A stretch of 64,000 bases of DNA from Myxococcus landrumus (lineage in GTDB: Bacteria; Myxococcota; Myxococcia; Myxococcales; Myxococcaceae): NCBI RefSeq assembly GCF_017301635.1, contig NZ_CP071091.1:2616001-2680000 (forward strand), read 5' to 3'. Position numbers and translations under genes: made by a program. Shown here in pieces: positions 1 to 10,889 of this stretch (positions within the stretch are counted from its first letter, which is position 1; the number at the start of each line of letters is the position of its first letter). The notes under the pieces are model-generated. The model ran no database searches. It saw only the letters and a list, made by a program, of their open reading frames with translations, and had not been told where the DNA came from.

Positions 1-1
1 G

Positions 2-2658
<2,657 letters not shown>

Positions 2659-2659
<1 letters not shown>

Positions 2660-3231
2660 TGCGAGTGCCGGCGAACAGACCGGCCCTCCGCGTGCAGTCG
2701 GGCGGCGTGGGCGAGGAGGAACTCGAGTACAACGAGGAGGGTGGCGTCACCGACGACACCGTTCCTCCCGAGGATGCCTCCACGCCCTCGTCGCGCCGCC
2801 TGCACGAGCTCATCATCCAGCTTGGGCGGTACCGCTCCCTGCGGGACCCGCTCCACGGAATCTGCGAGAGCAAGCAGCTGACGCCTACGCAGATTCACGC
2901 GTTGATGTGGTTGGGCAATGACGGCCCCACTCACGTGGGGGTGCTCGCCCAGCGTGTGGGCATCACCAAGAAGACCATCACCGGGGTTGTCGACCGGTTG
3001 GAAGACATGAGGCTGGTGGAGCGCACGCGGGACGCCGAGGACCGGCGCGCCGTCGTCGCGCAGCTCACCACCGAGGGAGTGAAGCTCTTCAACCTCATCA
3101 GCCGCAGCGTCGATGAAGGCCTACGGCGGATGCTGGACCTGCTCCCTCCCGATGACCAGGAGGCCCTCTTTGGCCTGCTGGAGCGGGTGCTGAAGCGGCT
3201 GGGCGAAACCTCCGAGCCGCAGCCCCTCTAG
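2659..3231 (+). CDS. MarR-family transcriptional regulator
   Basis: A 190-residue protein with a ~50-residue acidic N-terminal extension and then a MarR winged helix-turn-helix. HTH and wing are visible as LAQRVGITKKTITGVVDRLEDMRLVERTRD followed by DRRAV (roughly residues 95-135); the preceding helix ends in LTPTQIHALMWLG. MarR proteins are dimeric repressors, often released by small phenolic or lipophilic ligands, and frequently control adjacent efflux genes. The start codon overlaps the efflux gene stop (TGATG), so translational coupling is likely. The acidic extension (EEELEYNEEGG) is unusual for the family. Family assignment is strong; the target is inferred from position only. Confidence 0.9.
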
Positions 3232-3233
3232 AC

Positions 3234-4394
3234 ATGCACGAGCGCGCGCCGGCAGCGGACTTCGCACGGCGCGCGCTCTGTCGTTTCCTCCCCTGTCTCA
3301 TCGTGCTGCTCGCGAGCGCCGCCAGCGCATCCTCCCTGGCCGAGGAGCTTGCGGGGCGATGCCGCGCGTGGGCCGCGGACCCGAACAACCCCTGGGCCCT
3401 CGCACACGGCATGGCGCTGGATGGCCGCGCGTTCCGCGCGAAGGACGGGAGGCTCGCCACCGACATCGTGGTGTCCAACTTCCTCCGCGTCCGACAGAAG
3501 GATTCGCGGGACTTCTTCTTCGAGTCCTTCACAGCCGATGGCACCCCGGTGGAGCCCCATCCCGCGCTCCAGGCCAAGACGCTGTTGGCCTCGGGGATTC
3601 CCCTCTCCCATCGCTTCACGACGCCCTTCGGCCCCGTGACGCTTCGCGAGCTGGTGGAGCAGGTGAAGCGCGAGTTCCGGATGGAACAGGTGGCCTCACC
3701 CGAGAGCGCGTGGCGCATCGATGTCCTCTCGTTGAGCTCACGGCCCGGCGACACGTTCCGCGACGCGAGCGGGCGCCAGGTGAGCATCGACACGGTGATG
3801 GACACGGCGCTCGCCACGCTGGAAGTGGCTCAAGCCGAGCTCGCCGCGGGCATGAAGGCCGGGCGGCCCCAGGTCCCCAAGCAGGGCCAAGGCATCTATT
3901 CGCATCCGTGCGGAGGCCTGCACTCCTTCCAGGCCGTGGCCGGCTGGGCCCGCCACCCTTCCGTGCGCGCGCGATGGCGAGAGCGACTGGCCACCCAGCG
4001 CGATGTGCTCCTGTATCGACTGGATTCGGAGGCCCGCCAGTATGAGACGGCGTGGGCCACCGCTCCCGAACACCGGGAGGCCGTGCTCGCGCAGATGCTG
4101 AAGTTCCACGGACACCTGCTGGAGACGCTCGGCCGCTTCCGAGATGACACCGGCTGGCGCCCGACTCCGCCTCAACAGCAGACAGTGGAGCGCGCTCGCA
4201 GGTACCTGGAGAACACCGTGCGGCGAATGGATGAGACGGGACTGCTCTCCGCCCCCTCCTCCGTGGCCACGCGCAATCGCCAGCTCGCGCTGGACCTGGT
4301 GGGAGACACCTGCCACGCGGCGAGAGGTGAAACCCTGTGGAGCCAGGGCCCCGCCCGCGTCACGCCCCCAGCTTCGCCATCTCCTCCTCGGTGA
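3234..4394 (+). CDS. Secreted protein of unknown function
   Basis: 386 residues with a plausible Sec signal peptide (RALCRFLPCLIVLLASAASA, about residues 13-32) and no other membrane segment, so probably periplasmic or secreted. I do not recognise the family. The mature part is mostly helical, with a compact SHPCGGLHSF motif near residue 225 that could be functional (Cys and His close together), a second Cys near the C-terminus (GDTCHAARGE) and a Pro/Ser-rich tail. It starts 2 bp after the MarR stop without a strong Shine-Dalgarno sequence, suggesting co-transcription with the efflux and MarR genes. Its 3' end overlaps the convergent CoA-transferase gene by 35 bp. Confidence 0.7.
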   Translation: MHERAPAADFARRALCRFLPCLIVLLASAASASSLAEELAGRCRAWAADPNNPWALAHGMALDGRAFRAKDGRLATDIVVSNFLRVRQKDSRDFFFESFTADGTPVEPHPALQAKTLLASGIPLSHRFTTPFGPVTLRELVEQVKREFRMEQVASPESAWRIDVLSLSSRPGDTFRDASGRQVSIDTVMDTALATLEVAQAELAAGMKAGRPQVPKQGQGIYSHPCGGLHSFQAVAGWARHPSVRARWRERLATQRDVLLYRLDSEARQYETAWATAPEHREAVLAQMLKFHGHLLETLGRFRDDTGWRPTPPQQQTVERARRYLENTVRRMDETGLLSAPSSVATRNRQLALDLVGDTCHAARGETLWSQGPARVTPPASPSPPR

Positions 4395-5532
4395 AGCCCG
4401 CCTCCGCGAGCACCTCGCGGGAGTGCTGACCCAACGAAGGGGGAGCGCCCAGCGGCGTCGGCCCCATGCGCAGCGGCGTGAGCAGGTGCGTCACCTTGCG
4501 GCCCAGCCTCGCATCGTCCGCTTCGACGAAGAGTCCTCGGGCGCGCAGCTGCGCGTCCGCCAACACCTCATCCCCTTCCGCCACGGGCTCCACGCACAAG
4601 TCCGAGCCCGCGAAGGTCTCCGCCCAGTGCGCCAGCGGCTTCGACGCGAACAGGCGCGTCAGCTCGGCCTTCACCCGCGCGCCCGCTTCGCCTGGTGCGT
4701 AGGCGTCCTCGAGGAGCTCCGGGCGACCCAGCCGCTCGCACACTCCCGCGAAGAACTTGGGCTCCAGCGCGCCCACCGCCAGCCACCGGTCATCCGCCGT
4801 CCGGTACAGGCCGTAGCACGCATACCCACCGTTGAGCGCCTCACGTCCGCGCTCCAGCGCCCCACCCTGCTCGCCCATGAAGAGCCGCGCGGCCAGGTGC
4901 ATGTGCAGGAAGGCCGTGGCCCCATCCGTCATGGACACGTCCACGAGGCGGCCCGTCCCCGTGCGCTCGCGCTCGTGCAGCGCGGCCAGGATGCCCACCA
5001 GCGCGAAGAGGCTGCCTCCGCCGATGTCGCCCATCTGGACGCCCGGAAAGGCCGGCGCTCCTCCCGCCTCACCGCCGTAGCCCAGCAGCCCCGCGCGAGC
5101 CACGTAGTTCAGGTCATGCCCCGCCTTGAGCCGGTCCGGCCCCGTCTGCCCATAGCCGGAGATGGCGCAGTAGATGAGCCGAGGGTTCTCCGCCCGGAGG
5201 ACCGACTCCCCCACGCCCAGCTTGTCCATCACCCCGGGCCGGAAGCTCTCCACCAGCACGTCGTGCGTCCGCACCAGCCGCTTGAGCGCGTCGCGCCCCC
5301 CGGGCGTCTTGAGGTTCAGCGTCAGTGAGCGCTTGTTCCGGTTGAGCCCGTAGAACAGCGCCCCCATGTCGTCGCGCGACGGAGGCATCTGCCGGACGTA
5401 GTCGCCCCCTTCCGGCTCCTCCACCTTCACCACCGTGGCGCCCAGGTCCGCGAGCACCAGCGTGGCGTACGGCCCCGGCAACAGACGAGACAGGTCCAGC
5501 ACCCGCAGGCCCGTCAGTGGCAGCGTCGACAT
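4360..5532 (-). CDS. CaiB/BaiF CoA-transferase family III protein
   Basis: 390 residues from the ATG at 5532, chosen because a GGGAG Shine-Dalgarno lies just upstream and MSTLPLTGLRVLDLSRLLPGP is the classic family N-terminus (an upstream in-frame start at 5577 would add 15 atypical residues). Family III enzymes move CoA between acyl-CoAs and carboxylic acids through an aspartyl-CoA thioester. The segments KVEEPEGGDYVRQ, GLNRNKRSLTLNLK, SYGQTGP-type ISGYGQTGPDR and GHDLNY (with the probable catalytic Asp) match the fold. Some members are alpha-methylacyl-CoA racemases; AMACR-like architecture without a partner gene makes racemase activity on branched fatty acyl-CoA a reasonable alternative. 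The nearby SCP2-like and acyl-CoA synthetase genes fit a lipid role. Confidence 0.88.
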   Translation of the reverse strand: MSTLPLTGLRVLDLSRLLPGPYATLVLADLGATVVKVEEPEGGDYVRQMPPSRDDMGALFYGLNRNKRSLTLNLKTPGGRDALKRLVRTHDVLVESFRPGVMDKLGVGESVLRAENPRLIYCAISGYGQTGPDRLKAGHDLNYVARAGLLGYGGEAGGAPAFPGVQMGDIGGGSLFALVGILAALHERERTGTGRLVDVSMTDGATAFLHMHLAARLFMGEQGGALERGREALNGGYACYGLYRTADDRWLAVGALEPKFFAGVCERLGRPELLEDAYAPGEAGARVKAELTRLFASKPLAHWAETFAGSDLCVEPVAEGDEVLADAQLRARGLFVEADDARLGRKVTHLLTPLRMGPTPLGAPPSLGQHSREVLAEAGFTEEEMAKLGA

Positions 5533-5568
5533 GATGAACTCCCGAGATGTGATGCCCACCAGGGCCTG

Positions 5569-5609
5569 AAAACACAAACGGCGCGCCCCTGACTGACAGG
5601 AACGCGCCG
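5569..5609 (-). terminator. Intrinsic terminator of the SCP2-like gene
   Basis: Read on the minus strand: a CGGCGCG/CGCGCCG stem (5603-5609 with 5579-5585) followed directly by TTTGTGTTTT. It lies 59 bp after the SCP2-like stop codon and ahead of the CoA-transferase start, so the two genes are probably separate transcription units. Confidence 0.7.
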
Positions 5610-5667
5610 CGCGAGCCGGTCGCGATGGGTGGAGCCAGGCCCCGCCCTCACGCGTCCGAGGCCGTGA

Positions 5668-5991
5668 CTACATCAGCTTCGCCAGCTTCATCGCGAGGCC
5701 CATGTCCATGGGCTTGAACTTCAGCTTGCCCTGCATGGCGGCCATCTGCGCGTTGAGCTTCTTCTCGCGGATCTTCACGAAGTCGTCGTTGCTCGCGGAG
5801 ACGGTCATCTTCGCATCCGCCGCAGCACCCTCGGAGACCCAGCCATCTTCCTTGGTCAGGTCCACCGTCCACGTCCCGCCCCCCTCACCCGAGATGTTGA
5901 AGACGACCTTGGCGCCAATCTCCTTGGCCAGCTCCGGCTTCGCCTTCAGAGCTTCCGGGATCTGGTTCTCGATGATGTCCTTCGCGTTCAT
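5668..5991 (-). CDS. SCP2 sterol-binding domain protein (small lipid carrier)
   Basis: 107 residues from the ATG at 5991, preceded by AAGGAG at good spacing; the longer frame to 6069 lacks this. The sequence is a minimal SCP2 domain: an amphipathic N-terminal helix (IIENQIPEALKAKPELAKEIG), a beta-sheet core with VVFNISGEGGGTWTVDL, the hallmark SDDFVKI-like SNDDFVKIREKKLN and a C-terminal KPMDMGLAMKLAKLM segment. Such domains form a hydrophobic tunnel that carries fatty acyl chains or sterol-like lipids. Bacterial stand-alone copies are poorly characterised. Cytoplasmic, as no signal is seen. Confidence 0.88.
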   Translation of the reverse strand: MNAKDIIENQIPEALKAKPELAKEIGAKVVFNISGEGGGTWTVDLTKEDGWVSEGAAADAKMTVSASNDDFVKIREKKLNAQMAAMQGKLKFKPMDMGLAMKLAKLM

Positions 5992-6091
5992 GTCGGGCTC
6001 CTTGGCCTGGTCGTTGATTGGTGAATCAAGACGGGTGGGGACCGTAACGGCGCCCCCCTTGCAGGTCAAGCAGGGTGATGAGCGGTGTTCA

Positions 6092-6610
6092 TCAGGCGCT
6101 GGTGCTGCTCATGGCGGAGGGGTCGAGTGAGCGGCGGACCATGTCGAGCAGATCATTGAGCTCGAAGGGCTTGGCCAGGTGGCCGACGGCGCCGATGTCC
6201 TGAGCCTTGCTTCCCACGTTGCGGTCCGCGCTGAGGACGATGAGCGGAATGCCCGCCACCGCCGGAGGCTTCTGGCGCATGCGCTGGGCGAACTCCCATC
6301 CGTCCATGACGGGCATCATCAAGTCCAGGAGGATGAGGTTGGGAGGTTCCGGCTCGAGGCGATCCAACGCCTCCTTCCCATTGCGTGCACGGCGGATGAC
6401 AAAACCCTCGGCCTCCAGGATCTCCGAGAGGGCTTCGAGGATATCCGGGTCATCGTCCACGACGAGGACGACAGGGGCACCATCAGGCTGTGTGTTGGTC
6501 GGGGTCAGGGCAGTCTCCCTCGGTGCGACGCTGGGGATTCTTCCACCATCCTCCCACGCGGCGTCGCAAGAAAGTGCGCCCCCCGCATGCGACGAGGGGG
6601 CACGTTGCAA
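6092..6610 (-). CDS. Single-domain response regulator (CheY-like)
   Basis: A receiver domain without an output domain. Visible are the acidic pocket (VVDDDPDI), the phospho-acceptor Asp in LLDLMMP, the conserved Ser/Thr strand (IVLSAD) and the KPF lysine loop. The C-terminus ends in a short Ser/Thr tail. Stand-alone receivers usually act through protein contacts. Start is uncertain: the coordinates give the longest frame (TTG at 6610, no Shine-Dalgarno), whereas a CTG codon at 6508 has GAGGGAG six bases upstream and would remove a ~34-residue disordered N-terminus and leave room for divergent promoters. It faces a histidine-kinase-like gene on the plus strand and the two may work together. 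Confidence 0.88.
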   Translation of the reverse strand: MQRAPSSHAGGALSCDAAWEDGGRIPSVAPRETALTPTNTQPDGAPVVLVVDDDPDILEALSEILEAEGFVIRRARNGKEALDRLEPEPPNLILLDLMMPVMDGWEFAQRMRQKPPAVAGIPLIVLSADRNVGSKAQDIGAVGHLAKPFELNDLLDMVRRSLDPSAMSSTSA

Positions 6611-6683
6611 AACCGACAGTCACGCCCCACCCTTTCCGTGACCTGCTGGACAGGGGGTGGAAAACGTGGGGAGCCCAGGGGAG

Positions 6684-7688
6684 ATGGGAACGGGTGACAC
6701 GCTGGCGCAAGCGCCGGGCCTCATCCTTGTCCCCGTGCAAGGCCCCCCGCGCCCGCTGGGTGGCCTGCTCCTCGAGCACCTGGGCCTGCGCGCGCTGCCC
6801 CCGGACGCCACCTCGCTGGAAGCGCTCCTGGGCGCCGCGGGCTTCCAGCGCCGCGCCGGCGACGCGCGACTCTGGGAGCACGACGGACGCGTCCTGCTCG
6901 CGGGAGAAGAGCCCCTGGGCGATGGAGCGCGCATTCTCTGGACGGCCCCCGCCTGCTGGGACGAAGCCGAGGTGCGCCGCCGGGTGCGCTACTTGGGAAT
7001 GGCCTCCCATGACTTGCGCGGCTCGCTGGCCAACATCCGCTCCTACGCCGCGCTGCTGCTCAACGGTCGCGTCCCGCTGGAGCCCAAGGTGCAGCGCGGG
7101 CTGGAGACCATCCTGCGCAACGCGGACCGCTCGCTCTCCCTCTCGCAGGACTTCTTCGACTCCAGCCGCGCCGACCTGGGCTCGCTGGCCTGTGAGCCGG
7201 AGCGCCAGCCGCTCATCCCCCTCCTGGAGGGGGCGGTGGAGCGTCAGCGCGCGGCGGCCGCCACGGCCCACGTGGCGCTCGTGCTGGACCTGGACCCGAG
7301 CCTGCCCTCGCCCGAGGTCGCCGTGGACGGAGCCCGCATCCAGCACGCGGTGGAGGCGTTCATCCTGTACCAACTCTCCCGCTCCCATCCCGGCGAGGTC
7401 ATCCACGTCCGGGTGTACCCCGGTGTTCCCCGGGTGCGGGTGGAGGTGCGCCGGGAAGGGGTCCCCCTCTCCGACGAGGACGCCTCCGCCGTCTTCCAGC
7501 GCGAGGAGCGGGCCTTCCGGGAGAAGAAGGTGGAGGACCCGCTGCGCGTCTACCTGGCCCGACAGGAGGTGGAGGCGCACGGGGGCGGCGTGGGCGTGGA
7601 GACAGATCCGTCCGGCAGCGCCCTGGTCCTCACCCTCACGGCCCTTCCGGGCGCCCTGCTCGGAACGCCAGCAACCCTCCAAGCGTAG
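6684..7688 (+). CDS. Histidine-kinase-like protein with degenerate ATPase domain
   Basis: 334 residues from the ATG at 6684 (GGGGAG ten bases upstream; a GTG at 6657 is the alternative). The N-terminal ~100 residues are an unassigned input region. A good H-box follows (ASHDLRGSLANIRSYAALLL, His about 109) with a DHp helix pair. The C-terminal part has the spacing of a HATPase_c domain, but the N-box asparagine is absent (ARIQHAVEAFILYQL), no DxGxG G1 box is seen, and only a G2-like GVGVETDPSG...LVLTL remains. Autophosphorylation is therefore doubtful: it may be a phosphotransfer or scaffold protein, or be phosphorylated in trans. No membrane segment. Divergent from the response-regulator gene, which suggests a shared control region. 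Confidence 0.75.
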   Translation: MGTGDTLAQAPGLILVPVQGPPRPLGGLLLEHLGLRALPPDATSLEALLGAAGFQRRAGDARLWEHDGRVLLAGEEPLGDGARILWTAPACWDEAEVRRRVRYLGMASHDLRGSLANIRSYAALLLNGRVPLEPKVQRGLETILRNADRSLSLSQDFFDSSRADLGSLACEPERQPLIPLLEGAVERQRAAAATAHVALVLDLDPSLPSPEVAVDGARIQHAVEAFILYQLSRSHPGEVIHVRVYPGVPRVRVEVRREGVPLSDEDASAVFQREERAFREKKVEDPLRVYLARQEVEAHGGGVGVETDPSGSALVLTLTALPGALLGTPATLQA

Positions 7689-7759
7689 GGGCATCCGCTC
7701 TTGCTGGCGGTCGAGCACGCCCCCCGCTATGCTCCGCCCGTTTTCGCGAAGGAGTCGAG

Positions 7760-8005
7760 ATGCTGGGGCTGAAGCCGATGGAACTACTTCTGATCCTGTT
7801 TGTGCTGCTGCTCCTCTTCGGGGCCACGCGGCTGCCGCAGCTCGGCTCGTCCCTGGGCAGCGCGATTCGCAACTTCAAGCGCGGCTTCGGCGGCGAGGAA
7901 GAGGCTGGCGGCCAGGGAGGCGACAAGAAGGGCGGCGGGACGCTCGCCACCGGCGGGAACGTGGACAAGGACGTCAAGTCCTCCACGCCCAGCAGCCACG
8001 CCTGA
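7760..8005 (+). CDS. tatA: Sec-independent protein translocase subunit TatA/TatE
   Basis: 81 residues with GAAGGAG eight bases before the ATG. One N-terminal membrane segment (ELLLILFVLLLLFG), the conserved hinge FGATRLPQLGSSLG and amphipathic helix (AIRNFKRGFGGEEE), then a Gly/Lys/Ser-rich tail: the textbook TatA order. TatA oligomers form the pore that passes folded twin-arginine substrates across the inner membrane. tatB and tatC are not in the window, so the gene is separate from the rest of the system. TatA and TatB are hard to tell apart, but the short tail favours TatA. Confidence 0.92.
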   Translation: MLGLKPMELLLILFVLLLLFGATRLPQLGSSLGSAIRNFKRGFGGEEEAGGQGGDKKGGGTLATGGNVDKDVKSSTPSSHA

Positions 8006-8035
8006 CCCATCCGTCCGGGTCCCCCCGGATGAGAC

Positions 8036-8124
8036 GACGCCCGCTCCTCCCGTCCTATCGGGGCTGAGCGGGCGTTGACGTTTCGACACTTGGACGCCGC
8101 TCCCCCGGTGGAGCCCACCGGGGG
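8036..8124. terminator. Two hairpins between convergent tatA and acyl-CoA synthetase genes
   Basis: Two inverted repeats lie between the stops at 8005 (plus) and 8141 (minus): a 9-bp stem ACGCCCGCT/AGCGGGCGT (8036-8044, 8066-8074) and a perfect 9-bp stem CCCCCGGTG/CACCGGGGG (8102-8110, 8116-8124) with a 5-base loop. Neither has a long T-run, but their position suggests bidirectional termination. Confidence 0.5.
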
Positions 8125-8140
8125 TCGGACGCGCCGCGAC

Positions 8141-10009
8141 TCAGTCCGGAATCGAGGCGTTGTCGTACATCGTGTCGATCTGAGCCTTGAACTTCTGGCT
8201 GCACACCTTGCGCTTGACCTTCAGCGTGGGCGTCAGTTCGCCCGTCTCCTGGGTGAAGTCCGCCGACATGATGGTGAAGCGCTTGATGGTGGCGTACGGA
8301 GGCTGCTCCGAGTTCACCTTGGCCATCACGGCCTTCACCGCCTCGTGGACCTCGGGCCGCTTCGCGTTCTCCGCGTAGGTGCCCACCGGAGCGCCCTTCT
8401 CCTCCAGCAGCTTGCGCACGGCATCCTCCGCCACGGTGAGGAGCACCACGAGGTACGGGCGCTTGTCGCCGTACACCATGGCCTGGCTCAGGATGGGGAA
8501 GGTCTTCAGCGTGTTCTCGATGTTCTGCGGCGCCACGTTCTTCCCGCCCGCCGTGACGATGATGTCCTTCTTGCGGTCGGTGATGCGCAGGTAGTTGTCC
8601 GAGTCCAGCTCGCCGATGTCGCCCGTGTGGTACCAGCCGTCGGCGTCCAGGGCCTCGGCCGTGGCGGTGGGGTTCTTGTAGTAGCCCTTGGTGACGCAGG
8701 GGCCCCGGACAAGGACTTCGCCGTCCGCGGCGATCTTCACCTCGGTGCCCGGCATCGGCGGGCCCACGCTGCCAATCTTGATCTTGTTCGGACGGTTGGC
8801 GTTGCAGGGCGCGGACGTCTCCGTCAGGCCGTAGCCCTCCACGACCTTGAAGCCCAGCAGGTCGAAGAAGTACGCAATCTTGCGCGACAGCGGAGCGCCG
8901 CCAGAGACGAACAGGCGCATGTTGCCGCCCAGCTTCTCGTCCAGCGTGGCGCGCACCTTGGTGAACACCAGCTTCTTCGCCAGCGTGAAGCCCAGGCTGT
9001 TGTACTCGCGGCCCTGCTGCTTGGCCTCGACGTACTCGTCGAACAGGCCGAACGCCCAGCGCGTCAGCCGGCCCTTGAGGCCCGGCGCCGCCATGCCGTT
9101 GGACACCACCGTGTTGTAGACCTTCTCGAAGACACGCGGCACCGACGGCAGCACCGTGGGACGCGTCTCCGCGATGTTGGCCATCAGCTTGTCCACCGAC
9201 TCCGCGATGATGAGCCGGCAACCCATGCTCAGCCACGCCACCTTCGCCACCTGCGCGAAGACGTGCGCCAGCGGAAGGAACAGCATGACGGAGTCACTCG
9301 GCTCCATCATCCCGATGGCTCGCACCGCTTGCGCCTGGTACGTCCAGTTGCCGTGCGTGAGCAGCGTGCCCTTGGGCGCGCCCGTGGTGCCGGAGGTGTA
9401 GACGATGCAGTAGGTGTCGTCGGACTTCACCGACGCGACGCGCTCGTCGAACGCGCTCGGGTTGGCCTGGTGCGCCTCGCGGCCCTTGGCCACGACGTCC
9501 GCCAGCGCCACCTCCTGCTCGCCCGCCACCGCGCCCTCGAAGACGATGACCTTCTGGACGGTGGGACACTCGGCCAGCTTCTGGCGGATGCGCGTAAGGC
9601 GCCCCGCCTGCTTGGCGTCCTTCTCGTCGTTGTCCACGAAGATGAAGGACGACTCGGAGTGGTTGACGACGTAGGCGACCTCGTCCGGGATGTTGGACGA
9701 GTACACCGGGACCATGATGGCCTGCGCGGCGGTGATGGCCAGGTCCGCGACAATCCACTGAAGGCTGGTGTTGGCGAAGAGCGACACCCGGTCACCGGGC
9801 TTCACACCCAAGGCCACCAGGCCGGCGGACAGGACCTTCACGTCCTCCAGCACCTGGCTGAAACTCACGTCCTGCCAGCGGCCGTCCTTCTTGTGCGTCG
9901 CGCCCTCCTTGGAGCCGGACTGCACGCGCTGGATCAGCAACTGGACCAGGTTTCCCTCCTGCGCTCCGGCCGCCGGAGCCGAAGGTGCTACCTGACTCTC
10001 TGCTCTCAC
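8141..10009 (-). CDS. Long-chain acyl-CoA synthetase (AMP-binding)
   Basis: 622 residues from a GTG at 10009 that overlaps the upstream stop codon (GTGA) and has GGAGGAG before it. It belongs to the ANL superfamily: P-loop YTSGTTGAPKGTLLTHGN, A5 motif GYGLTETSAP, A7/A8 motif YHTGDIGELDSD then ITDRKKDIIVTAGGKN. Length and these motifs match bacterial FadD15/FAA-type long-chain fatty acid-CoA ligases that activate fatty acids with ATP for degradation or phospholipid synthesis. In the position of the catalytic A10 lysine the C-terminal segment ends in TLKVKRKV. Translationally coupled to the TPR protein gene in front of it. Several paralogues are usual in myxobacteria, so no symbol is given. Confidence 0.92.
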   Translation of the reverse strand: MRAESQVAPSAPAAGAQEGNLVQLLIQRVQSGSKEGATHKKDGRWQDVSFSQVLEDVKVLSAGLVALGVKPGDRVSLFANTSLQWIVADLAITAAQAIMVPVYSSNIPDEVAYVVNHSESSFIFVDNDEKDAKQAGRLTRIRQKLAECPTVQKVIVFEGAVAGEQEVALADVVAKGREAHQANPSAFDERVASVKSDDTYCIVYTSGTTGAPKGTLLTHGNWTYQAQAVRAIGMMEPSDSVMLFLPLAHVFAQVAKVAWLSMGCRLIIAESVDKLMANIAETRPTVLPSVPRVFEKVYNTVVSNGMAAPGLKGRLTRWAFGLFDEYVEAKQQGREYNSLGFTLAKKLVFTKVRATLDEKLGGNMRLFVSGGAPLSRKIAYFFDLLGFKVVEGYGLTETSAPCNANRPNKIKIGSVGPPMPGTEVKIAADGEVLVRGPCVTKGYYKNPTATAEALDADGWYHTGDIGELDSDNYLRITDRKKDIIVTAGGKNVAPQNIENTLKTFPILSQAMVYGDKRPYLVVLLTVAEDAVRKLLEEKGAPVGTYAENAKRPEVHEAVKAVMAKVNSEQPPYATIKRFTIMSADFTQETGELTPTLKVKRKVCSQKFKAQIDTMYDNASIPD

Positions 10010-10746
10010 TTGAGCTCCTCCTCGATGTCGGCTTCGACCTTCTTCGCCCACTCCTGGACGCGCTGACCTTCCGCGGAGTCATACGCGACGCTCCCCTGCT
10101 TCACCTTCTGGATGGCATCGCGCGCCTCCTTGGCCTTGTCGTCCTTCAAGAGCGTCTCGGCGAGGAAGAGATAGGCACGCAGCATCTCCGGGTGCTTCTT
10201 GATGACCTTCTGGTAGTAATCCGCCGACTTGCCCAGGTCCCGCTTGGGCCACGGCAGCTCGTAGAAGTAGCGGCCTTTCACGAGCAGCGGCGCGCCCAGG
10301 CCGAAGTCGGAATCAATCTTGATGGCCGTGTCGATGCGCTCGTTGAACTTGCCCTCGAGCCCCTCGCCCAGCGCCTTCATCACCCCCACGGCCTGAGAGT
10401 AGGCGCCGATACCGGCGGCCGCGTAGTAGTGGCCCTCCACGCGCTCAGGCGCCAGCTTCACTGCCTTCTCGGCGGCGTCCCACGTCTGCCGGCCCAGGAC
10501 CTTCTTGAGCTTCTCCGCCCCGGCCCCGTCCGCCTGCCACTGGAGGAGGCGCGCCTGGCGCCAGACCAGCTCGAAGTCCTCGGGAGTCGCCGCGAGTGCC
10601 TTCTTGAGCTCCGCTTCCAGCTCCTTGGCGGCAGCGGGGTCCGCTCGCTTGCCATGCAAAGCGTCGAGCTTGGCCAGAACCTCGGTCTCCGCAGCCCCTG
10701 CCGAACCGGCCATGAGCACGCACAACACAAGTAAAATCAGGCGCAT
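10006..10746 (-). CDS. Periplasmic TPR-like (TatT-type) protein
   Basis: 246 residues with a signal peptide (MRLILLVLCVLMAGSAGAA). The rest is helical with TPR-like spacing: WQARLLQW-type repeats, AAAGIGAYSQAV, LLVKGRYFYELPW and AYLFLAETLLKDDKAKEA. The GRYFYELPWPKRDLGKSADYYQKVIKKHP segment resembles TatT/TRAP-associated TPR proteins, which bind lipophilic ligands in the periplasm. Its stop overlaps the acyl-CoA synthetase start by four bases, so it is the upstream partner of a two-gene operon. A role in delivering or sensing fatty acids is possible, but this is inference. Confidence 0.75.
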   Translation of the reverse strand: MRLILLVLCVLMAGSAGAAETEVLAKLDALHGKRADPAAAKELEAELKKALAATPEDFELVWRQARLLQWQADGAGAEKLKKVLGRQTWDAAEKAVKLAPERVEGHYYAAAGIGAYSQAVGVMKALGEGLEGKFNERIDTAIKIDSDFGLGAPLLVKGRYFYELPWPKRDLGKSADYYQKVIKKHPEMLRAYLFLAETLLKDDKAKEARDAIQKVKQGSVAYDSAEGQRVQEWAKKVEADIEEELK

Positions 10747-10806
10747 AACCGGGGATTAACACGCACGCTCGGCCGCACGCAAACCATGCGGATCCGCATT
10801 CCCCGT

Positions 10807-10857
10807 CAAAACGAAGGGCGGGCCCAGCAAGGTCAGAAGACCCTGCCAGTCCCGCCC
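10807..10857 (-). terminator. Terminator of the RpoH-like sigma gene
   Basis: On the minus strand a GGGCGGG/CCCGCCC stem (10851-10857 pairing with 10816-10822), with an inner partial stem, is followed by TTCGTTTTG. It begins about 33 bp after the stop codon of the sigma-factor gene. Confidence 0.65.
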
Positions 10858-10889
10858 CGTGTGTCCATCGCCCCAGGTGGGGCCGAGCG

